NCBI RefSeq assembly: GCF_039655875.1
Contig: NZ_JBBYXK010000005.1
Location: forward strand, 62,001-126,000
Length of the DNA stretch: 64,000 nt
Direction of reading: 5' to 3'
Source: Emcibacter sp. SYSU 3D8
GTDB taxonomy: Bacteria > Pseudomonadota > Alphaproteobacteria > SMXS01
Made by a program: the position numbers and the translations under genes. Below, piece after piece: positions 8,287 to 18,000 of the stretch; positions within the stretch are counted from its first letter, which is position 1, and every line of letters begins with the position of its first letter. Below the pieces are notes generated by a model. The model was given only the letters and a program-made list of their open reading frames with translations. It ran no database searches and was not told where the DNA came from.

Positions 8287-10406
8287 CCCGAGGTCAGGTA
8301 CCGGATCGCGGCATCGCGCTCGAACAGGTACAGCAGCACACGCAGCGCCTCGCCCCTTCGGGAATTCAGTGCCGGATCGTCCTTCAGGATCGCCGTGGCG
8401 TCCTCGCGGGCCAGCCGCAACAGGTCACCGTGCATTTCCACATCGGCCAGCCGGAATTGCGGCAGGCCGCTCTGCCTGGTGCCAAGCAATTCGCCCGCGC
8501 CGCGCAGCCGCAGATCCTCTTCGGCGATGACGAAGCCGTCATCGGTATCCCGGATCACCTTCAGGCGCTGCTGGGCGGTTTCCGACAGCGGCGACCCGTA
8601 GAGCAGGATACAGGACGAACGGGTCGAGCCGCGCCCGACACGGCCGCGAAGCTGATGAAGCTGCGCCAATCCGAAGCGCTCGGCGTGCTCGATCACCATG
8701 ATGCTGGCGTTGGGCACATCAACGCCGACCTCGATCACGGTCGTGGCCACCAGGATCGACAGCGCGCCGGCAGAAAAGCGCGCCATCACCGCATCCTTCT
8801 CGGCGGGCTTCATCCGGCCATGCAACAGCCCGACACGGTCCCCGAACTGCCGTTGCAGGGCGGCGAAGCGTTGTTCGGCGGCGGCCACATCGAGCACTTC
8901 GGATTCCTCGACGAGCGGGCACACCCAATAGGCCTGCGCGCCGTTCTCGACGGCGCGGTGCAGGCCGGCGACGACCTCGTCCATACGCGTGGCCGGCACC
9001 GCGCGCGTATCGATAGGCGTGCGGCCGGGCGGTTTCTCGGTCAGGCGCGAGACGTCCATATCGCCATAGGCGGTCAGAGTCAGGGTGCGAGGGATCGGCG
9101 TGGCCGTCATTACCATCACGTCTACGGGTCCGCCGCCCTTGGCCGACAGGGTGAGCCGCTGGTGGACACCGAAGCGGTGCTGCTCGTCGATCACCGCCAC
9201 GGCAAGGTCGTTGTAGGCCACGTCTTCCTGCAGCAGCGCGTGGGTGCCGACAATCAGCTGAACCACACCCGATGCCAGATCGGCCAGCAATGCCTCGCGC
9301 GCCTTGCCCTTGTCGCGGCCGGTCAGCAACCGGACCTGAATGCCAAGCGCATCGGCAAAGGGACGAATCGTCTCGTAATGCTGGCGGGCGAGGATTTCGG
9401 TGGGCGCCAGCAGCGCGGCCTGGGCGCCCTCCTCGACCGCGGTCAGCATGGCATGCAACGCCACGATCGTCTTGCCGCTGCCGACATCGCCCTGCAACAG
9501 GCGCAGCATCCGGTCGGCCGAGCCCAGGTCGGCGAGGATCTCGGCAATGGCGGTCTTCTGGGCGCCGGTCAGTTGATAGGGCAGCAGCGCCACCAGCGAG
9601 GCGCACAGGTCGCCGGTTCCCTTCAGCGGCCGGCCCTTGGCGCGGCGCATGCGGGTGCGCACCAGCGCCAGCGCCAGCTGATTCGCGAGAAGTTCGTCAT
9701 AGGCGAGCCGCTGACGCGCGCGGGCATTGGGATCGAGATCGGTTATTGCTTCCGGGCTGTGCGCCGTCCTGAGCGCATCGGACCATGCCGACCAGCCGCC
9801 CCGCGACAACGTGGCCCTGTCGAGCCATTCGGGCAATGATGGCAGCACTGTCAGCGCGGACCTTACCGCCTTGGTGAGAATCTTGGGCGACAGGCCCGCG
9901 GTCAGCGGATAGACCGGCTCGACGATCTGAATACTGGCCTTCTCCTCGGGACTGACGACGTAGTCCGGGTGGCTCATCTGCCGGCCCCCGTTGAATTCCT
10001 CGATCGTGCCGCTGACCACGCGGGTCGCGCCTTCCGGCAGAATGCGGCGCAGGTAGTCGTCGCGGGCGCTGAAGAATATCAAGGCGATGAAGCCGGTATC
10101 GTCGCTGCACAGCACCCGGTACGGGCTACGCTGATTGCCGGGCTTCTCGTGCCGGTCTACCTGCAGTGTCAACGTCACCACCTGCCCGACCGGCGCCTCG
10201 GCAACCTTGGGGGAAAACCGCCGGTCGATCAGGCCGGTTGGCAAATGCCAGCAAAGGTCGACGACCTTGTCGCCGGCCACTTTCTCGACCAGTTTGGCCA
10301 TGCGCGGGCCCACGCCGGGGATCGACGTGACGGGTTTGAACAGTGGAAACAGGACCTCGGGACGCAAGGCAGCCTTCCGGGTGCTGACAGACAGGTGCGG
10401 AGACAT
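8283..10406 (-). CDS. recG: ATP-dependent DNA helicase RecG
   Basis: RecG remodels stalled replication forks and branch-migrates Holliday junctions. The 707-residue length is normal. An N-terminal wedge/OB domain (LFPLFKPVTSIPGVGPRMAKL, then LCWHLPTGLIDRR) precedes the two helicase lobes. Walker A GDVGSGKT is near residue 306, the DEQH box is in VIDEQHRFGVHQR, and motif VI appears as QLRGRVGRG. ATG 10406 is chosen because it precedes the usual RPEVLFPLF start region and leaves 31 bases to the divergent sdhE; upstream starts would overlap sdhE. The recG / sdhE / mfd neighbourhood is familiar from alphaproteobacteria. Confidence 0.97.
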   Translation of the reverse strand: MSPHLSVSTRKAALRPEVLFPLFKPVTSIPGVGPRMAKLVEKVAGDKVVDLCWHLPTGLIDRRFSPKVAEAPVGQVVTLTLQVDRHEKPGNQRSPYRVLCSDDTGFIALIFFSARDDYLRRILPEGATRVVSGTIEEFNGGRQMSHPDYVVSPEEKASIQIVEPVYPLTAGLSPKILTKAVRSALTVLPSLPEWLDRATLSRGGWSAWSDALRTAHSPEAITDLDPNARARQRLAYDELLANQLALALVRTRMRRAKGRPLKGTGDLCASLVALLPYQLTGAQKTAIAEILADLGSADRMLRLLQGDVGSGKTIVALHAMLTAVEEGAQAALLAPTEILARQHYETIRPFADALGIQVRLLTGRDKGKAREALLADLASGVVQLIVGTHALLQEDVAYNDLAVAVIDEQHRFGVHQRLTLSAKGGGPVDVMVMTATPIPRTLTLTAYGDMDVSRLTEKPPGRTPIDTRAVPATRMDEVVAGLHRAVENGAQAYWVCPLVEESEVLDVAAAEQRFAALQRQFGDRVGLLHGRMKPAEKDAVMARFSAGALSILVATTVIEVGVDVPNASIMVIEHAERFGLAQLHQLRGRVGRGSTRSSCILLYGSPLSETAQQRLKVIRDTDDGFVIAEEDLRLRGAGELLGTRQSGLPQFRLADVEMHGDLLRLAREDATAILKDDPALNSRRGEALRVLLYLFERDAAIRYLTSG

Positions 10407-10437
10407 TATATCGGGGGCCGCGAAGGGAGCGAGCGCC

Positions 10438-10713
10438 ATGACTGAGAGTCTCGACGTAACACGGAAGAAATTGCGCTTCCGTGCCTGGCACCGGGGTACC
10501 AAGGAAGCCGATCTGATGATGGGCCGGTTCGCCGACACGTATCTGCAGGGCTTCGGCGCTGACGACCTGGCCGTGTTTTCGGCATTGCTGGAGGAACAGG
10601 ACCTGGACGTCTATGGCTGGGTGATCGGGCGTGATCCAGTGCCGCCGGAACACCGAACCAGAGTCATGGAGTTGTTGCAGGCATTCGATTTCACCATCGA
10701 GGGACTCCGTTGA
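10438..10713 (+). CDS. sdhE: FAD assembly factor SdhE
   Basis: A 91-residue protein of the SdhE/Sdh5 family, which helps attach FAD covalently to the succinate dehydrogenase flavoprotein. The family's signature RGxxE motif is present as R19-GTK-E23 within FRAWHRGTKEADLMMG, and the later DVYGWV segment with a C-terminal helix fits the five-helix fold. The ATG at 10438 follows GGGAGCGAG. It is divergent from recG and overlaps the start of mfd (TTGA at 10710-10713), so sdhE and mfd are likely translated from one message. Confidence 0.95.
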   Translation: MTESLDVTRKKLRFRAWHRGTKEADLMMGRFADTYLQGFGADDLAVFSALLEEQDLDVYGWVIGRDPVPPEHRTRVMELLQAFDFTIEGLR

Positions 10714-13700
10714 ACCCACGCGTTCTCGAAATGGCCGGCCGCCTGACGCTTTGCGGCGTCCCGGAAGGCGCCGATGCGTTGATCATCGCCGAGGTAGCGC
10801 GTGCCCGCGCCGCCGAGGGCGAGTTGGGCGGCGTGTTGCACATTGCCCGCGACGATGCGCGTCTTTCCGCGCTGGCCGATGCGCTGGAGTTCTTCGCGCC
10901 CGAGATCGAGATCGTCACCCTGCACGCCTGGGACTGCCTGCCCTATGACCGCATCTCGCCCAATCCGGTGTTGTGCGCCAGGCGCATGGAAACGCTGGCG
11001 CTGCTGGCGGGTCCGTCGGCCGGGGGGCGCGTGATCCTGACAACCGTGAATGCCGCCAGCCAGCGCATGCCGTCCCGCGACGTCCTGCGCCGGAACAGTT
11101 TCACCGCCCGAATCGGCGACACGGTGAACAGCGACAATCTCGTAAAATTCCTGTCCGAGAACGGCTATGTGCGCTCCAGCACAGTAAGCGAAGCCGGTGA
11201 ATACGCGGTGCGCGGCGGCCTGGTGGACATCTTCCCCGCCGGTGCCGACGAACCGATCCGGCTAGATTTCTTCGGCGATTCGCTCGACGGCATTCGCCGG
11301 TTCGATCCGTTGAGCCAGATGACGACGGGCAAGGAACAGCGCTTCCGCCTGGTGCCGGTGAGCGAGGCGCCGCTGGACGAGGCGTCCATCGCCCGATTCC
11401 GCGCCGGCTACCGCGAATTGTTCGGGGCCGTGACGGGCGGCGACCCGCTCTATGAGGCGGTCAGCGAAGGCCGCAAATATCAAGGCATGGAACACTGGCT
11501 GCCGCTGTTCTATGACCATGTCGAGACGGTCTTCGACTATCTGCCCGGCGCCTTCGTCAGCCTGGACCATCTGGTGGACGAATCCTTCACCGCGCGGCGC
11601 GAGATGATCGACGACTATTACAACGCGCGCAGCGAGCAGGCCCAGCTGCGCGGCGAAAGCCGCTATCATCCGCTGGCGCCGGATCGGCTCTACCTGACCA
11701 TGGCCGAGTGGAACGAGAGCCTCGAGAAGCTGGACGCGCGTGCGTTCAGCGCCTACCAGCTTCCCGACGCGGCCAATGTGGTCGATTACGGCGCGCGGCG
11801 CGGCCGTGACTTCGCTCCCGAGCGCAACCAGCGCGAAATCAACATCTACGACGCCATGCGCGCGCACCTGATCGACCTGGTGGGCGAAGGCAAACGCGTG
11901 CTGATCGCGTCCTATTCCGAAGGCTCACGCGAGCGGCTGGGGCTGGTCATGGCCGATCACGGCATGACGGCGACCAAGCGGATCGACCACTGGTCCGAGG
12001 TGGCTGCCCTGCCGAAAAACCTGGCCGGTCTCGCCGTACTGCGGCTGGAGCACGGCTTCGAGACGGCCGACCTGGCGTTGATCACCGAACAGGACATCCT
12101 GGGCGACCGGCTGATCCGCAAGCCGAAGAGGTCGCGCCGGGCGGAAAACTTCATCGCCGAAGCGTCGGCGCTGAACGAGGGCGATTACGTGGTCCATATC
12201 GACCACGGCATCGGTCGCTACGAAGGTCTTGAGACCATCGAGATATCCGGCGCGCCGCACGATTGCGTGATGATCGTCTATGCCGGCGGCGACAAGCTGT
12301 TCGTGCCGGTCGAGAATATCGACGTGCTGTCGCGCTACGGCTCCGAAGACGCCATCGTGCAGCTCGACAAGCTGGGTGGCCAGGCGTGGCAAAGCCGCAA
12401 GTCCGCGCTGAAGCAGCGGCTGAAGGACATGGCCGAGGAACTGATGAAGGTGGCGGCCCAGCGCGAGCTGCGCGTCGCACCCAAATTGCTGCCGCCCCAG
12501 GGCCTGTACGACGAGTTCTGCGCCCGATTCCCCTACCAGGAGACCGACGACCAGCTCCGCGCAATCGACGACGTGGCCCACGATCTCGTCGAGGGCAAGC
12601 CCATGGACCGGCTGATCTGCGGCGACGTGGGCTTCGGCAAGACCGAAGTGGCCCTGCGCAGCGCGTTCATCGCCGCCCTCGACGGCAAGCAGGTCGCGGT
12701 GATCGCGCCGACGACGCTGCTGGTGCGCCAGCATCTGAAATCGTTCACGGAACGCTTCGCCGGCCTGCCTGTCCGCATCGAGCAGCTGTCGCGCATGGTC
12801 TCGGCCAAGAACGCCAAGCTGATCAAGGAAAACCTGGCCAGCGGCCATGTCGACATCGTCATCGGCACCCATGCACTGCTGGGCAAAGGCATCAAGTTCA
12901 AGGATCTGGGCCTGCTGGTTATCGACGAGGAGCAGCATTTCGGGGTGCGCCACAAGGAGCGTCTGAAAGCGTTGCGTGAGGACGTGCATGTGCTGACGCT
13001 GACTGCCACGCCGATCCCGCGCACCCTTCAGCTCGCCATGAGCGGCATGCGCGGCCTGAGCATTATCGCCACGCCGCCGGTTGACCGGCTGGCGGTACGC
13101 ACCTTCGTGATGCCGATGGACCCGCTGGCCGTGCGCGAGGCGCTGCTGCGCGAACATTATCGGGGCGGACAGTCCTATTATGTCTGCCCGCGCATCGCCG
13201 ACCTGGCCGAGATCGAGGCGTTCCTGAAGGAAGAAGTGCCCGAGGTCAAATTCGCGGTGGCCCATGGCCAGATGGCGTCCGAGCAGCTCGAGGACGTGAT
13301 GAACGCGTTCTACGACAACCGGTTCGACGTGCTGTTGTCCACCACGATCATCGAGTCCGGCATCGACATTCCGACGGTCAATACCATGATCATCCACCGC
13401 GCCGACCAGTTCGGGCTGGCCCAGCTCTACCAGTTGCGCGGCCGGATCGGCCGGTCAAAGCTGCGCGCCTACGCCTATCTGACTGTGCCGCCCGGCAAGC
13501 CGCTGACGAAGACCGCCGAGAAACGCCTCAAGGTCTTGCAATCCCTGGATGAACTGGGCGCCGGCTTCACCCTGGCCAGCCACGATCTCGATATTCGCGG
13601 CGCCGGCAACTTGCTGGGCGAGGAACAGTCCGGGCATATCAAGGAAGTGGGCGTGGAACTCTACCAGCACCTGCTGGAAGAAGCCGTCGTCCGTGCCCGG

Positions 13701-14195
13701 TCGGAACAGAGCGGCAGCGACGTGGCCATGCCGGACGAATGGTCGGCCTCGGTCAATCTCGGCACAGCGGTGCTGATCCCGGAGGCCTATGTATCGGATC
13801 TGGGCATCCGGCTTGGCCTTTACCGGCGCATCGCGCAACTGCAGACGCCGGAGGAGATCGAATCGCTGGCGGGCGAGATGATCGACCGTTTCGGCAGCCT
13901 GCCCGCCGAGGTGGAAAGCCTGCTGAAGATCGTCTCGATCAAGCAGCTGTGCCAGCAGGCCGGAGTCGCCAAGCTGGACGCCGGGCCACGCGGCGCCACG
14001 GTGAGCTTCCACAACGCGTCGTTCAACAATCCGGGCGGGCTGGTGGAGTTCCTGTCCAAGCAGTCCGGCACCGCCAAGCTGCGGCCCGATCACACGCTGG
14101 TGCTGATGCGCGACTGGTCCGACGACAAGAAGCGCGTCCGCGGGGCCCATGATCTGATCAAGGCGCTGGCCGGCATCGCAGCCAAGGCGGCTTGA
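10710..14195 (+). CDS. mfd: Transcription-repair coupling factor Mfd
   Basis: Mfd removes RNA polymerase stalled at DNA lesions and recruits UvrA. The 1161-residue length is typical. Order: N-terminal UvrB-like module, RNA polymerase-interacting domain (about 480-560, beginning EGDYVVHIDHGIGRYEGLE), RecG-like translocase with Walker A GDVGFGKT at 638-645 and DEEQ at 739-742, the QLRGRIGRS motif, and the C-terminal TRCF domain. The start taken is TTG at 10710, overlapping the sdhE stop; an ATG at 10731 (Met8) is a weaker alternative. The TTG start and overlap suggest translational coupling to sdhE. Confidence 0.96.
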   Translation: MNPRVLEMAGRLTLCGVPEGADALIIAEVARARAAEGELGGVLHIARDDARLSALADALEFFAPEIEIVTLHAWDCLPYDRISPNPVLCARRMETLALLAGPSAGGRVILTTVNAASQRMPSRDVLRRNSFTARIGDTVNSDNLVKFLSENGYVRSSTVSEAGEYAVRGGLVDIFPAGADEPIRLDFFGDSLDGIRRFDPLSQMTTGKEQRFRLVPVSEAPLDEASIARFRAGYRELFGAVTGGDPLYEAVSEGRKYQGMEHWLPLFYDHVETVFDYLPGAFVSLDHLVDESFTARREMIDDYYNARSEQAQLRGESRYHPLAPDRLYLTMAEWNESLEKLDARAFSAYQLPDAANVVDYGARRGRDFAPERNQREINIYDAMRAHLIDLVGEGKRVLIASYSEGSRERLGLVMADHGMTATKRIDHWSEVAALPKNLAGLAVLRLEHGFETADLALITEQDILGDRLIRKPKRSRRAENFIAEASALNEGDYVVHIDHGIGRYEGLETIEISGAPHDCVMIVYAGGDKLFVPVENIDVLSRYGSEDAIVQLDKLGGQAWQSRKSALKQRLKDMAEELMKVAAQRELRVAPKLLPPQGLYDEFCARFPYQETDDQLRAIDDVAHDLVEGKPMDRLICGDVGFGKTEVALRSAFIAALDGKQVAVIAPTTLLVRQHLKSFTERFAGLPVRIEQLSRMVSAKNAKLIKENLASGHVDIVIGTHALLGKGIKFKDLGLLVIDEEQHFGVRHKERLKALREDVHVLTLTATPIPRTLQLAMSGMRGLSIIATPPVDRLAVRTFVMPMDPLAVREALLREHYRGGQSYYVCPRIADLAEIEAFLKEEVPEVKFAVAHGQMASEQLEDVMNAFYDNRFDVLLSTTIIESGIDIPTVNTMIIHRADQFGLAQLYQLRGRIGRSKLRAYAYLTVPPGKPLTKTAEKRLKVLQSLDELGAGFTLASHDLDIRGAGNLLGEEQSGHIKEVGVELYQHLLEEAVVRARSEQSGSDVAMPDEWSASVNLGTAVLIPEAYVSDLGIRLGLYRRIAQLQTPEEIESLAGEMIDRFGSLPAEVESLLKIVSIKQLCQQAGVAKLDAGPRGATVSFHNASFNNPGGLVEFLSKQSGTAKLRPDHTLVLMRDWSDDKKRVRGAHDLIKALAGIAAKAA

Positions 14196-14211
14196 ACCGG
14201 CGCTCGATCAG

Positions 14212-14234
14212 TTTCCCCTTGATCCAGAGGGAAA
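14212..14234. terminator. Small hairpin between convergent mfd and GNAT genes
   Basis: TTTCCC (14212-14217) pairs with GGGAAA (14229-14234) across an 11-base loop, 16 bases after the mfd stop. There is no clear T-run on either side, so termination is only a possibility. Confidence 0.25.
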
Positions 14235-14269
14235 TACAAAGATGAAGGTATTACAGTGGCTTGTGCCTT

Positions 14270-14764
14270 CTATAAAATCTTCTGCATCAACACCAAGGTC
14301 AGCCATCTGTCGAATTTCTGGCCCACTTCCGGCATCCGCGCGACTTCGCTGAAACCCAGGGACCGGTGGAGCGCGATGCTGGCCGCGTTCTCGTCGGCGA
14401 TGCCGCCGACCAATATGTGAACACCGTTATCCCTGGCACGCGCTATCAGAGTACCCAGCAGCATGCGGCCGATCCCCATGCCCCGGACCGAGCCGTCCAC
14501 ATACACCGAATGTTCCCGGGTGCCCCGATATCCGGTGTGCGGGCGGAATTCTCCATAGCTGGCGTAGCCGAGCACCCGCCCCTCGCCGCGCGCCACCAGC
14601 ACCGGCCAGCCCTTCAGACGCTTGAGTTCGAACCATGCGTCCATCCAGTCCCGCGTACGCGGTTCGTCGTACCAGACCGACGTCGTGTTCTCGATGGCCT
14701 CGTTGAGGATGACAGCGATGGCGGGCAGATCGTCGGCCAGGGCGTTCTCGATCTTGACGTCCAC
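14270..14764 (-). CDS. GNAT N-acetyltransferase, phosphinothricin acetyltransferase-like
   Basis: A 164-residue single-domain GNAT enzyme most like the Pat/Bar/YncA group, which acetylate phosphinothricin, methionine sulfoximine or related amino compounds. Features are the opening IENALADDLPAIAVILNEAI, the substrate loop TTSVWYDEPRT, the AYGEF-like ASYGEFRP strand, and the acetyl-CoA pyrophosphate loop RGMGIGRMLL. GGIADENAASIALHRSLGF is the usual C-terminal signature. The gene is divergent from moaA. The natural substrate cannot be told from sequence. Confidence 0.85.
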   Translation of the reverse strand: MDVKIENALADDLPAIAVILNEAIENTTSVWYDEPRTRDWMDAWFELKRLKGWPVLVARGEGRVLGYASYGEFRPHTGYRGTREHSVYVDGSVRGMGIGRMLLGTLIARARDNGVHILVGGIADENAASIALHRSLGFSEVARMPEVGQKFDRWLTLVLMQKIL

Positions 14765-14846
14765 GCGGTACCCTCTCGCCGAAAGCCCTTAATTCCTGCA
14801 GGTATCCTGCTATATAAGGAACCTTGATGGGAACAGGGAACCAACC

Positions 14847-15836
14847 GTGATCGACCCCTTCGGCCGGCACATCAGCTACCTTCGCGTATCGGTGACCGAC
14901 CGATGCGATTTTCGCTGTGTCTACTGCATGGCCGAGGACATGACGTTCCTGCCCAAGTCGGACGTGCTGTCGCTGGAGGAGCTGGACCGGCTGTGCACCG
15001 CGTTCATCGGCAAGGGCGTGCGCAAGCTGCGTCTGACCGGCGGTGAGCCGCTGGTGCGGCGCGATATCATGACGCTGATCCGGTCGCTGGGACGCCACCT
15101 GCGGACCGGCGCGCTCGACGAACTGACGCTGACCACCAACGGCAGTCAACTTGCAAAATATGCGGGTGATCTGGTCGAGGCCGGCGTCAAGCGGATCAAT
15201 GTGTCGGTCGACACGCTCGACCCGGAAAAATTCACCCGCATCACCCGCTGGGGCAAGCTGGCGCAGGTGCAGGAAGGGTTGCGCGCGGCCCGGGACGCCG
15301 GCCTGCAGATCAAGATCAACACCGTGGCGCTGCGCGGCGTGAATGACGACGAAGTGCTCGACCTGATCGGCTGGGCCGGCCGGGAAGGCTTCGACCTCAC
15401 CTTTATCGAGACCATGCCCCTGGGCGAGGTGGATGTCGCCCGGGTCGACAACTACCTGCCGCTGTCGCTGGTAAAGGCACAGATCGGCCAACGCCACACC
15501 ATGCTGGAATCCAGCCACACGACGGGTGGGCCGGCGCGCTACGTGACGCTTGCCGAAACCGGCCAGCGTGTCGGCTTCATCACGCCGCTGACCCACAATT
15601 TCTGCGAATCCTGCAACCGGGTGCGCGTGACCTGCACGGGCATGCTGTATATGTGCCTGGGCCAGGAGGATTCGGCCGACCTGCGGACGGCGCTGCGTGC
15701 CGATACAGATGACACGGCCCTCAACGACGCTATTGACGAGGCGATCGGACGGAAGCCGAAAGGTCATGATTTCGTGATAGACCGGCGCCGCCAGACGCCG
15801 GCCCTATCGCGCCATATGAGCGTGACCGGCGGCTGA
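14847..15836 (+). CDS. moaA: GTP 3',8-cyclase MoaA (molybdenum cofactor synthesis)
   Basis: Radical SAM enzyme that converts GTP to 3',8-cyclo-dihydro-GTP, the first step of molybdenum cofactor synthesis. The SAM cluster motif is C20xxxC24xxC27. The GTP-binding C-terminal cluster is C253xxC256 followed 14 residues later by C270. [12 protein letters not shown] is the SAM-binding GGEP region. The protein ends in Gly-Gly, as active MoaA proteins do. Length, 329 residues, is normal. No other moa genes are in the window. The gene is followed closely by nadK in the same direction, perhaps one transcript. Confidence 0.96.
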   Translation: MIDPFGRHISYLRVSVTDRCDFRCVYCMAEDMTFLPKSDVLSLEELDRLCTAFIGKGVRKLRLTGGEPLVRRDIMTLIRSLGRHLRTGALDELTLTTNGSQLAKYAGDLVEAGVKRINVSVDTLDPEKFTRITRWGKLAQVQEGLRAARDAGLQIKINTVALRGVNDDEVLDLIGWAGREGFDLTFIETMPLGEVDVARVDNYLPLSLVKAQIGQRHTMLESSHTTGGPARYVTLAETGQRVGFITPLTHNFCESCNRVRVTCTGMLYMCLGQEDSADLRTALRADTDDTALNDAIDEAIGRKPKGHDFVIDRRRQTPALSRHMSVTGG

Positions 15837-15861
15837 CGCCGTTCCACCTTCCGAAAGTCCC

Positions 15862-16629
15862 ATGACCAAACCAGCCGTCGCGTTCGCCGCCAACCCCACG
15901 CCCAAGGCACAGGCCATCCTGCGCACCCTGTCGGCGCGCTACAGAAGCGTGCCGGTCGCCGACGCCGACGTGATCGTCGCTTTGGGCGGCGACGGTTTCA
16001 TGCTGCGCACCCTGCACAGCGTGCTCAAGCATGGGCTGCCGGTCTACGGCATGAACGCCGGCTCGCTGGGCTTTCTGATGAACGACTACGCGGAAGATGA
16101 CCTGCTGGAGCGCATCGAGGCGGCCGAGCTGGTGGAATTGCACCCGCTGCGCATGCGGGCGCACGCCATCGACGGCTCGTACACCGAGGCGCTTGCCATC
16201 AACGAGGTCTCGCTGCTGCGCCAGACCTATCAGGCGGCCAAGCTGGCCATCCAGATCGACGGCAAGCCGCGCATGACGGAACTGGTCTGCGACGGCATTC
16301 TGGTTGCCACGCCCGCCGGCAGCACCGCCTATAATCTGTCTGCGCACGGGCCCATCGTGCCGATCGATTCCGACATCCTGTGCCTGACGCCGATCAGCGC
16401 CTTCCGGCCGCGCCGCTGGCGCGGCGCCCTGCTGCCGCACGATGCCCATGTCGAATTCATCGTCGACGACCCCGCCGAACGGCCGGTCAGCGCGACCGCC
16501 GACAACCTTGAAGTGAGGGACGTCTCTCGCGTCGAGGTGCAGGAGGACCGGAACCTGACCCTGAGGCTGCTCTACGACCCCGGCCACAATCTCGCCGAGC
16601 GCATCCTGGCCGAGCAGTTCGAGGCCTGA
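15862..16629 (+). CDS. nadK: NAD kinase
   Basis: Phosphorylates NAD to NADP using ATP or polyphosphate. The 255-residue protein has the catalytic GGDG motif at 42-45 ([14 protein letters not shown]), the NAD-binding [13 protein letters not shown] segment, and [21 protein letters not shown], all diagnostic of the bacterial family. Length is normal. It starts 25 bases after moaA and ends 4 bases before the convergent membrane protein gene. Confidence 0.96.
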   Translation: MTKPAVAFAANPTPKAQAILRTLSARYRSVPVADADVIVALGGDGFMLRTLHSVLKHGLPVYGMNAGSLGFLMNDYAEDDLLERIEAAELVELHPLRMRAHAIDGSYTEALAINEVSLLRQTYQAAKLAIQIDGKPRMTELVCDGILVATPAGSTAYNLSAHGPIVPIDSDILCLTPISAFRPRRWRGALLPHDAHVEFIVDDPAERPVSATADNLEVRDVSRVEVQEDRNLTLRLLYDPGHNLAERILAEQFEA

Positions 16630-16633
16630 GCCA

Positions 16634-17209
16634 CTAACGTCGCCGTCCCGGCCCGCGGTCGCCGCCGGCAAACAGCACGAGCGGCAGCCAGAACACACAC
16701 AAGGCGCCCTGGGCATAATATGGTCCGGTCCAGCCAGGCGTGCCGCCGATCGGCAGGCCGTGCTTGAAGAACTCGACGAATGGCACCGACAGCCACCAGG
16801 CAGCGGCCACCAGCAGCGCCATGATGATGCCGCCAGCGATATTGCGGTTCAGGCAGAGTACGCGGGCAGCCGCAGGCATGGCGACACCGGCGGCCAGGCC
16901 GGTCAGCGTCAGCGCCGCCGCGCCGTCCGTATAGTCGCCGGCCCACTCGGCGAACCAGTACAGGCCAAGGATGGACAGGATCAGCGACAGCGCCAGGGCC
17001 AGCCGTGTCGTCCCGGGCGCGGCCGTCATGCCCACCGCTGCGCCCATGGCGTAACCCGCCGGAAAACTCGCCAGCAGAAGAATTTCGTCATATGCGCCCG
17101 GCCGCCACAATGTGCGGAAACCTTCGGCCAGAGGCACAGCACCGGTCGCGGTCAGGTGCAGGATCGCGAAGACGGGCAGGACGACCAGAAACCTTTTCCA
17201 GGCAAGCAC
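16634..17209 (-). CDS. Hypothetical polytopic membrane protein
   Basis: I do not recognise this 191-residue protein. It has about five hydrophobic segments, at roughly 7-22, 43-62, 70-86, 97-118 and 128-145, with a last one near 168-183 and an Arg-rich tail (GPGRRR). The start taken is GTG at 17209, preceded by GGGGGA at a suitable distance. It is convergent with nadK and divergent from the MlaC-family gene. Codon use and composition look like its neighbours, so it is probably a genuine gene. Confidence 0.6.
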   Translation of the reverse strand: MLAWKRFLVVLPVFAILHLTATGAVPLAEGFRTLWRPGAYDEILLLASFPAGYAMGAAVGMTAAPGTTRLALALSLILSILGLYWFAEWAGDYTDGAAALTLTGLAAGVAMPAAARVLCLNRNIAGGIIMALLVAAAWWLSVPFVEFFKHGLPIGGTPGWTGPYYAQGALCVFWLPLVLFAGGDRGPGRRR

Positions 17210-17304
17210 CGTTCATTCCCCCAAGCGCGCCACTATATTCGAAGAAGCCGACAGGCTGGCGCAATAAGCCGTTTTTGTCAAAAAGGTGGGCTTCCACGCG
17301 GGCT

Positions 17305-17333
17305 TTGCGATGCGGCTTGCCTGCCCCTATATT
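17305..17333 (+). promoter_or_regulatory. Candidate sigma-70-type promoter of the MlaC-family gene
   Basis: TTGCGA at 17305-17310 and TATATT at 17328-17333 are separated by exactly 17 bases. Transcription would begin near 17340, leaving about 40 bases before the TTG start at 17381. This is the best promoter-like pair noticed in the intergenic regions inspected. Confidence 0.4.
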
Positions 17334-17380
17334 CCCAACGGCGACGCGCCTGCGTCGTCCATGTTCAGGAGGCTATCCGG

Positions 17381-17995
17381 TTGAAATCTGTAATCGCCGC
17401 GCTGCTTTTCGCGGCTTTGTTCGTTCCGGGCGCCCGGGCAGAGGCCTCGTTGACGCCTGGCTCGGCCCAGGCCGCCGTCGACGAGTTGCAGACCGGGATG
17501 ATCGGGATTCTCAAGAAGACCAGCGGCCAGCCGTTCGACAAGCGGGTCGATGCGCTGTGCCCCGTTCTCGAGGCCAGGATGGACGTGAAACTGCAAAGCG
17601 CCATGGCCATCGGCCGCAGCGTCTGGAACAGCTGGAGCGACGAGCAGCGCACGGCCTATGTGGCCAAGTTCAAACAGTACCTTTGCGCGATCTATGCCAG
17701 CCGCTTCAAGTCCTTCACCGGCCAGACCCTGGCCGTGACCGGTGAGCGGCCGGGCCCCTCAGGCGCGGTGATCGTCAACAGCGAGGTGCGGATTCCGCAA
17801 GAGGCCTCGATCCCCATCGACTATGTCATGCGCAAGACCGGCGAGACATGGAAGGTCTCCGACCTCTATCTGGGCGGCCGTATCAGCGAAATCGCGCTGC
17901 GCCGTTCGGAATTCGCCAACGTGCTGAGAACCCAGGGCTTCGATGGCCTGATCGCGGCAATCGGCGTCAGAACAGCGGCGCAAGGCGGCAAGTAG
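17381..17995 (+). CDS. MlaC/Ttg2D-family periplasmic phospholipid-binding protein
   Basis: A 204-residue secreted protein of the MlaC (toluene tolerance Ttg2D) family. These carry phospholipids between outer and inner membrane complexes; HpnM of hopanoid clusters is a relative. A signal peptide (KSVIAALLFAALFVPGARA) is followed by helical segments, with FKQYLCAIYASRFKSFTGQTL as the recognisable core and DYVMRKTGETWKVSDLYLGG as the typical lipid-binding strand. The start is TTG at 17381 with a perfect AGGAGG at 17367-17372, 8 bases upstream; no in-frame ATG fits. The mlaFED partners are not adjacent. Whether it serves Mla or hopanoid traffic is open. Confidence 0.82.
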   Translation: MKSVIAALLFAALFVPGARAEASLTPGSAQAAVDELQTGMIGILKKTSGQPFDKRVDALCPVLEARMDVKLQSAMAIGRSVWNSWSDEQRTAYVAKFKQYLCAIYASRFKSFTGQTLAVTGERPGPSGAVIVNSEVRIPQEASIPIDYVMRKTGETWKVSDLYLGGRISEIALRRSEFANVLRTQGFDGLIAAIGVRTAAQGGK

Positions 17996-18000
17996 CGTCC

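Noticed and set aside
8283-14195. Many long reading frames on the opposite strand of recG, mfd and other large genes
   Set aside because: High GC gives long shadow frames. They have unnatural amino acid composition, no ribosome sites and overlap proven genes.
14765-14846. TATATA-type promoter before moaA (about 14811-14816)
   Set aside because: A -10-like box is present, but no convincing -35 at proper spacing, so it was not listed.
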